A stretch of DNA of 10,329 nt from CAZRIE01 sp964600075 (lineage in GTDB: Bacteria; Bacteroidota; Bacteroidia; Flavobacteriales; Flavobacteriaceae), in NCBI GenBank assembly GCA_964600075.1, contig CAZRIE010000139.1, positions 1 through 10,329 of the forward strand, written 5' to 3'. A program made the position numbers and the translations under genes. This document shows, piece after piece, positions 6,518-10,329 of the stretch. The stretch's first letter is position 1; each line of letters begins with the position of its first letter. Below the pieces are notes generated by a model. It ran no database searches and was not told the DNA's origin. It saw only the letters and a list, made by a program, of their open reading frames with translations.

Positions 6518-6579
6518 ACCGGATTAAGTGCGTAAAATGCGTTCTACTTGATTTATTAATTCATAAAACAACTGATATT

Positions 6580-6834
6580 ATGAGCCGATTAAAAGAACTG
6601 AAATACTTTACTTTGGTAATGCTATTATTTGCCTTCGTTGCAGCCGGAACGTTGAGCTCTTGTAGGGAAGAGAAAAAAAAGGAAAACACTGAAGCGAAGG
6701 AAGAGCACCCTGAAGGTGAAGAACATCCTACAGAAGATGCGGCCGCTGAGGAGGAACATCCTGCAAAAGATGGTGAAGAAGAGCATCCTGCTAAAGAGGG
6801 TGAAGAAGAGCATCCTGAAAAGGACGGGGAATAG
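6580..6834 (+). CDS. Small acidic lipoprotein with EHP repeats
   Basis: An 84-residue protein and the only intact plus-strand gene. A basic N-terminus (MSRLKELK), a hydrophobic stretch (FTLVMLLFAFVAAG) and the lipobox TLSSC with Cys28 mark it as a lipoprotein. After a short charged linker the mature part is only low-complexity sequence with five EHP units (His at 43, 49, 60, 69, 78). The last three form perfect-length nine-residue repeats of type EEEHPAKDG (57-83). It would carry strong negative charge and five regularly spaced His residues, a composition that could hold metal ions or act as an extended surface tether; this is conjecture. No Pfam-type fold is recognisable. A promoter candidate precedes it and a strong terminator follows, and the periodic opposite-strand frames are by-products of the repeats. 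The lipobox and terminator make it likely a real gene. Confidence 0.72.
   Translation: MSRLKELKYFTLVMLLFAFVAAGTLSSCREEKKKENTEAKEEHPEGEEHPTEDAAAEEEHPAKDGEEEHPAKEGEEEHPEKDGE
6748..6828 (+). repeat. Three 27-base in-frame tandem repeats
   Basis: Three consecutive 27-base units each encode EEEHP followed by AKDG, AKEG or EKDG. The second and third units share long identical stretches (such as GGTGAAGAAGAGCATCCTG), so the array looks recently expanded and may vary in copy number among strains. Two more degenerate EHP units lie upstream in the same gene. Confidence 0.75.
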
Positions 6835-6875
6835 TTTTCCAAAGTCCACTAAAAGCTAAGAGAATCTTGAACTAT

Positions 6876-6915
6876 GACCTATATCCCCGAATTTTCGGTG
6901 ATATAGGTCTTTTTT
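6876..6915 (+). terminator. Strong rho-independent terminator of the EHP-repeat gene
   Basis: GACCTATATC.CCG (6876-6889) pairs with CGG.GATATAGGTC (6896-6909), a 14-position stem with one C-T mismatch and a six-base loop, followed by six Ts (6910-6915). There is no T run on the other strand, so it serves the plus-strand gene. No separate terminator is evident for the converging transglutaminase gene. Confidence 0.88.
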
Positions 6916-7042
6916 AATGTCATTTTCCAAGAAAATGTTCTAGCATAGACTTAGCTACGGTAAAAATATTTAACGCAGAATGGTGAAAAAAGGAGCGTAA
7001 AGAAATAATCGATACAGTACAAATAGCCTCTAGAAACAGTTA

Positions 7043-8425
7043 TCAGGGTAAACTTGCGAGATTTTCCGATTTTTCTTGAGAAGTTTTTCGGATAAAGGAA
7101 AAGAATGTTTTAGGAAACACAGGAATCTCTCCTATTTCCATGACTGGGTACGCCAGAAAGTTGATTGGTCCGGAATCAGGGCCAGATTCAAATTGAAGAT
7201 CTCGTCCTCGGCTAAATTCAATACGATTTGCCGGATGCCGCCCAAAATAATACGTGGCAAGTGCCGTGTACTTGTTAGCTTCACTGATATCTACAGGCCA
7301 CCATTTTCCTTCTGCGTAAAATTCGGCCCAACAATGGTAACCATCAATGCCTCCTTCATTACGATCTGAAGGAATTGAAGCCCCTACTGCAAATCGTGAC
7401 GGTATTCCCGCCGATCTGGCTAAGGAAATAAATAGCGAATGGAACTCTGTGCAATTACCAGTCAGCGCGTCGCAAGCGTATACGGCATCACCTGTGCCAT
7501 ATTTTCCTGCCTTTATATATCGCATATTGTCGATTATATAATCATATAAGGCCCTAGCCTCCATGATGGCACCTTCGCTGTTTTTTTGCCGGATAATGGA
7601 ATCTGCCAGTACCTGAAACCGATCGCCGACAGGCATCAGTAGACTGGCATTCAGATATTTTGTAGGGGATGAATCTTCTTCATAGGGCTTTTTTTCTAGC
7701 CTTTCTACATCGTAAACAAGTTCTAATTGCTGCCCGCTATGTTCTGGGGAAAGCTCCATATATAATATAGAATTGCCATTGTTCTTTTCCTTGAGTATCT
7801 GATGTTCAACGGGAGCTTCGATAGCCAATAATTCAACAGTTTGAAAGCGATCGCTCTGCGGAATGGGAATCCACATTTTTGCCGATGCCGTAATTTCGGG
7901 AAGAGTAACCTCATAATGAAATTCAAATTTGTCCTCTCCTTCGATAATTCCGAGCAAATCTGATGTTGCGTTTTCTATCGGTAATTTATACCAGGTCTTA
8001 TCATCACGTTGTTTCCAGCTATAAAAAGGCTTACCATTTAGCTTATGAAGAGTCGTTTCGGTAACTTTCATGTTACCCGGGTCTCCTTCTAGGAAAAAAT
8101 CTACATCATAAACATCGCCACTGACATCGGCCAAATCTACACATGCAAAATGACGTCGAGGACCCAAATTTGAAAGGTATTCGGTATGTACACGTACCAA
8201 TTGAAAGCGATATTCTTTTCCTTCGCTGGTCATATTAAAATACCCACCTCCTTCTTCTACCTTTTTGGCGATATTAGCTTTAATGCCCGCCTCTATATCG
8301 GCGGTAACTACCTTGGGAATATTCTTGTCAGCCAGGGTTTTTCCTTCTTTTTTTTCTTTTGTACTAGAATTACAAGCCATTACCAAAGCGAGTATGAAAA
8401 GATAAATAATTCGTAGGTACCTCAT
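7043..8425 (-). CDS. Transglutaminase-fold lipoprotein
   Basis: A 460-residue lipoprotein: MRYLRIIYLFILALVMAC has a signal sequence with Cys18 in the lipobox, followed by a Lys/Glu-rich linker. Residues about 40-150 form a first domain of unknown type (EYRFQLVRVHTEYL, DVDFFLEGDPG). Residues about 160-245 look like a beta-sandwich preceding the catalytic domain (FHYEVTLPE, WIPIP). About 285-385 is the transglutaminase-like core. Its triad is visible as Cys325 (TGNCTEFHSLF), His364 (GYHCWAEFY) and Asp379 (WWPVDISEA), and the preceding KYGTGDAVYACDALTG motif is typical. Bacterial members with an intact triad are usually cysteine proteases, peptidases or amide-bond enzymes of the periplasm; the substrate here is unknown. 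It may be the last gene of the leftward unit that starts with the cyclase. Confidence 0.88.
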   Translation of the reverse strand: MRYLRIIYLFILALVMACNSSTKEKKEGKTLADKNIPKVVTADIEAGIKANIAKKVEEGGGYFNMTSEGKEYRFQLVRVHTEYLSNLGPRRHFACVDLADVSGDVYDVDFFLEGDPGNMKVTETTLHKLNGKPFYSWKQRDDKTWYKLPIENATSDLLGIIEGEDKFEFHYEVTLPEITASAKMWIPIPQSDRFQTVELLAIEAPVEHQILKEKNNGNSILYMELSPEHSGQQLELVYDVERLEKKPYEEDSSPTKYLNASLLMPVGDRFQVLADSIIRQKNSEGAIMEARALYDYIIDNMRYIKAGKYGTGDAVYACDALTGNCTEFHSLFISLARSAGIPSRFAVGASIPSDRNEGGIDGYHCWAEFYAEGKWWPVDISEANKYTALATYYFGRHPANRIEFSRGRDLQFESGPDSGPINFLAYPVMEIGEIPVFPKTFFSFIRKTSQEKSENLASLP

Positions 8426-8437
8426 TTTGTAATCAGA

Positions 8438-8548
8438 TTAAGATTTGCATGAATTTACAATAATTCCATCGTTTCCCACAAGGATATTATTACGCTCATT
8501 CCAAATATTCTTGGTTTGTGTCGTTTTAGTTACTTTTAAGGTATTCAT
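8438..8548 (-). CDS. Possible 36-residue small protein
   Basis: An ATG-initiated frame encodes MNTLKVTKTTQ, then TKNIWNERNN, then ILVGNDGIIVNSCKS before TAA. It begins 26 bases after the 2H phosphoesterase gene ends and stops 12 bases before the transglutaminase lipoprotein starts, so it fits neatly into the gap. It has no signal peptide or membrane helix and one Cys near its end. I recognise no family. It could be a genuine small gene, a leader peptide, a decayed gene, or chance; a frame this short occurs by chance fairly often. Confidence 0.25.
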   Translation of the reverse strand: MNTLKVTKTTQTKNIWNERNNILVGNDGIIVNSCKS

Positions 8549-8574
8549 GAAAGCTGTTGGTTACTGGCGGGTAA

Positions 8575-9144
8575 TCAAGAAAGTTTAATCTGATGGTCCC
8601 AATCCCAAGTTTTATACTTAGACCTCGAAACTATTGTCAAACAATCTACTTCAATCTGCTTTGAATAAGCAGTTTTCTGAAAATGCGCTAAACTTTTGTA
8701 TAGCATTTTATTTCCGGTAGTTTTGGAAATAGTTATATGCGGAGAATCTGAGATCTTCAATGATTTCAGCTTTCCTACAAGATTATCATCGTAGAAGGTT
8801 TGGACGTTTTTATGCACACCTTCAAGTTCTTCAGTCTTAGTTACTTTTAGGTATAATTCATTGGAATTCTCAATTATACCGAACCCTCCTATATCTAATT
8901 TGAATTTCTTAGTACTGGATAATTGACTAAATGCTTGTATTAAAAAGTCAAAGTATTTTGAATTCATTTTGAAAGTTGCAATAGTAATATGAGGTTTTGA
9001 TCTAGAAAGCGGTTGCTTTCCATATACCGTTTCAAATTGCTTTTTGAAATCTATGCTATCATCATAAACAGGGCAGGCAGGCACTATTCTTAGATTATAT
9101 ATCTTTATTTTGGACGTAAAGATTGGTAGACGTAATTGTTTCAT
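8575..9144 (-). CDS. 2H phosphoesterase, 2'-5' RNA ligase family
   Basis: A 189-residue cytoplasmic protein with two HxT motifs, PHITIATF (His52, Thr54) and PHITIS (His136, Thr138), 84 residues apart. These are the paired catalytic signatures of the 2H phosphoesterase superfamily. Flanking strands (LYLKV, IGGFGII, VDCLTIVSRS) and the ending WDWDHQIKLS also suit the family; the N-terminus up to KIYNLRIVPACPV begins the first strand. Superfamily members act on 2',3'-cyclic or other cyclic phosphodiesters and 2'-5' linkages in RNA or nucleotides. No member's substrate can be assigned from sequence here. It lies 11 bases after the nucleotide cyclase stop codon, so it is very likely co-transcribed with it. 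No terminator follows it. Confidence 0.82.
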   Translation of the reverse strand: MKQLRLPIFTSKIKIYNLRIVPACPVYDDSIDFKKQFETVYGKQPLSRSKPHITIATFKMNSKYFDFLIQAFSQLSSTKKFKLDIGGFGIIENSNELYLKVTKTEELEGVHKNVQTFYDDNLVGKLKSLKISDSPHITISKTTGNKMLYKSLAHFQKTAYSKQIEVDCLTIVSRSKYKTWDWDHQIKLS

Positions 9145-9155
9145 TTAACAAACAT

Positions 9156-10250
9156 TCAATATTGGTTTGATTCATTTGCTCGCCCCACCGAATAGATATT
9201 GATTTCTTCTTGTTTTCCTTTTAAGGCTATTTTTCCAATGATGGTGTGCTTAAACTGGCCGTTATCGTTAAGTTGCTGCTCCAATGTTTCTGAAATCAAA
9301 AGCTCGCTACCCAATTCATTGCACTTTCCTTGAATTCTAGCTGCTGTATTGATGGTGTCACCATGAAAAGCGATTTCTTTTTTTATTTGGCCGACTTCTG
9401 CAATTGTTACTTTGCCTATGTTCATACCCGCCTTAAAAAAAGGTACCAATCCATACTTTTTTAGGTAATAATCGGATCTTCGATTCAAAGTGTCACTGAA
9501 GGCATAATAAGCATTGATACAATTATTGTTCCTGAGGCCATTGACCGCGCTCCATGATAAAACCGCTTCGTCCCCTACGTATTGATATATCTCTGCCTCC
9601 TGTTTCCGAACGACGGCCAAATCGTTAAAGCAATCCTGAATGAGTTGGCTGTATTTTAAGTGCCCCAATTTTTCGGCGATTGTGGTAGATGCTCGAAGGT
9701 CTAAAAACATTAAGATCCGCACTTCTTCTTGCGGCCGATGAAACTTGCCTATAAGCATTTTCCAAAGATTGCCTTGCCCAAACTTTAGGCTAACTTCTTT
9801 CATAAAGTTCAGTAAAATACTGGCTACGGCCAAATACGATATGGGTATCAATAGTCTGGGACTGAAAAAACTGTCCTTCCATATCAGAAAATCAAAATAG
9901 CCTAAACTTAGTTGCTGGTTGCGAATATTTAAGATGGCCATTACCACCACAAAAATAAAGACATATATCATGCTTTTGGTCAGTATCAGTTGCCCATAAT
10001 TCAACGCCTGAAACCTTCTTTTTTCAAACAAAATTTCTAAAAACCCAAAGGATATACCAATGAGTATGCCCCCTAAAATCGCCATTCTGAAAAAAAGCGC
10101 AATTTCCAGTGGGGTATCCGGATCTATAGGATTAGATATTTCTGAAGAATGGCCTAAATACCTAATGAAAACTAAAAAAGAAATCGCAGCCATCCAAAAT
10201 AAAATGAACCACAGGGTAATTTTGGAATGCCTCTTGTCGAAAACCCTCAT
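9156..10250 (-). CDS. Membrane-anchored class III adenylate/guanylate cyclase
   Basis: The 364-residue protein has an N-terminal membrane domain of probably four helices (about 11-32, 51-74, 88-108, 132-152) and a C-terminal cyclase homology domain (about 176-355) on the cytoplasmic side. The metal-binding aspartates are visible as Asp184 (FLDLRAST) and Asp227 (QYVGDEAV). The purine-contacting region reads QIKKEIAFHGDTINTAARIQ, with a Lys at 290 or 291, Asp298, and the transition-state residues Asn301 and Arg305. All key catalytic residues are present, so it should be active as a homodimer. Lys and Asp in the purine pocket favour ATP and hence cyclic AMP, but this is inference. The membrane part has no known sensor domain. 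It is the first gene of a leftward unit with the 2H phosphoesterase. The 79 bases upstream to the window edge show no full promoter. Confidence 0.88.
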   Translation of the reverse strand: MRVFDKRHSKITLWFILFWMAAISFLVFIRYLGHSSEISNPIDPDTPLEIALFFRMAILGGILIGISFGFLEILFEKRRFQALNYGQLILTKSMIYVFIFVVVMAILNIRNQQLSLGYFDFLIWKDSFFSPRLLIPISYLAVASILLNFMKEVSLKFGQGNLWKMLIGKFHRPQEEVRILMFLDLRASTTIAEKLGHLKYSQLIQDCFNDLAVVRKQEAEIYQYVGDEAVLSWSAVNGLRNNNCINAYYAFSDTLNRRSDYYLKKYGLVPFFKAGMNIGKVTIAEVGQIKKEIAFHGDTINTAARIQGKCNELGSELLISETLEQQLNDNGQFKHTIIGKIALKGKQEEINIYSVGRANESNQY

Positions 10251-10329
10251 CTAATCGCATATTTTCATTAAATGTAGTAATCTTATCACTAGTGTCCGGT
10301 TAAGCAAGGTACTAATTTAGCGTAGACCT
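10251..10329. other. Upstream edge of the cyclase gene
   Basis: Leader and probable promoter region of the cyclase gene, cut by the window end. TACCTTG on the minus strand (10311-10305) resembles a shortened TAnnTTTG element, but its -33 partner would fall outside. The 8-base palindrome CACTAGTG (10287-10294) overlaps GTGTCCGGTTAA, which reminds me of an insertion-sequence end but is not demonstrated to be one. Confidence 0.3.

Larger units (their letters stand above)
5938..6579. other. Long gene-free spacer between divergent genes
   Basis: About 640 bases lie between the cold-shock gene (leftward) and the EHP-repeat lipoprotein gene (rightward). Both strands are full of stops and I recognise no protein or RNA family. 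Visible structure includes the 18-base palindrome at 6077-6094, a six-base hairpin AGGTCT/AGACCT at 6313-6327 next to a run of eight or more As, an inverted repeat TATACA/TGTATA at 6368-6383, and a probable promoter at 6485-6517. The base composition is more mixed (several CG-rich patches around 6040-6110) than a simple promoter region would need. An unrecognised small RNA is possible but not supported. Confidence 0.5.

Noticed and set aside
6561..6842. Minus-strand frame of 93 codons, rich in Ser and Cys repeats, opposite the EHP lipoprotein
   Set aside because: Its periodic GCSSSPS text is just the reverse complement of the 27-base repeats. The plus-strand frame has a lipobox, a promoter candidate and a terminator.
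6625..6849. Second minus-strand frame over the same repeat gene, rich in Phe, Leu and Arg
   Set aside because: Also a by-product of the repeat array and of the purine-rich coding strand; no family features.
6921..6937. Inverted repeat CATTTTC/GAAAATG as a terminator for the transglutaminase gene
   Set aside because: No T run follows on either strand, and it lies more than 100 bases past the stop codon.
7723..7926. Minus-strand frame of 67 codons inside the transglutaminase lipoprotein gene
   Set aside because: It is an alternative frame of a well-supported gene, with no start context or family match.

Overview
The window looks like chromosomal DNA of a marine-type member of the Bacteroidota, most likely Flavobacteriaceae. 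The evidence is the AT-rich sequence, A-rich leaders instead of clear Shine-Dalgarno sites, Bacteroidetes-type promoter matches (TTG about 20 bases before TAnnTTTG), many lipoprotein signals, and family-typical proteins: a DUF4136 lipoprotein, a DEFD-type DEAD-box helicase with a DbpA-like tail, and a J-KTSC protein. The genus cannot be told from the sequence alone. I see no tRNA, rRNA, CRISPR array or intact mobile element.

Layout. Bases 1-660 hold gene debris: a 43-base relic of the 3' end of a helicase gene (minus strand), and a broken bestrophin-family channel gene (plus strand). They are followed by a strong hairpin terminator. Then come three transcription units on the minus strand. (a) 662-1926 is a two-gene envelope operon, a DUF4136 lipoprotein followed by an outer-membrane beta-barrel protein, with a good promoter near 2018-2048. 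(b) 2128-4778 holds two DEAD-box RNA helicases 5 bases apart. (c) 4904-5362 is a J-domain/KTSC protein ending in its own hairpin. A single cold-shock protein gene (5674-5865) follows with its own promoter and a textbook terminator. Helicases, J-KTSC protein and cold-shock protein sit together, which suggests a neighbourhood concerned with RNA structure and cold adaptation, although terminators separate the units.

Bases 5938-6579 are a long non-coding spacer with an 18-base perfect palindrome. The only intact plus-strand gene (6580-6834) encodes a tiny lipoprotein made of EHP-containing acidic repeats, closed by a strong terminator.

The right third is again minus strand and may be one transcription unit read from right to left: a four-helix membrane-anchored class III nucleotide cyclase (9156-10250), then 11 bases later a 2H phosphoesterase of the 2'-5' RNA ligase type (8575-9144), then a possible 36-residue small ORF (8438-8548), then a transglutaminase-fold lipoprotein (7043-8425). 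The cyclase-2H pair is the most interesting functional idea in the window, because an enzyme that makes a cyclic nucleotide is coupled to a family that includes cyclic-phosphodiester hydrolases. The pairing is seen in the sequence. A shared pathway is inference.
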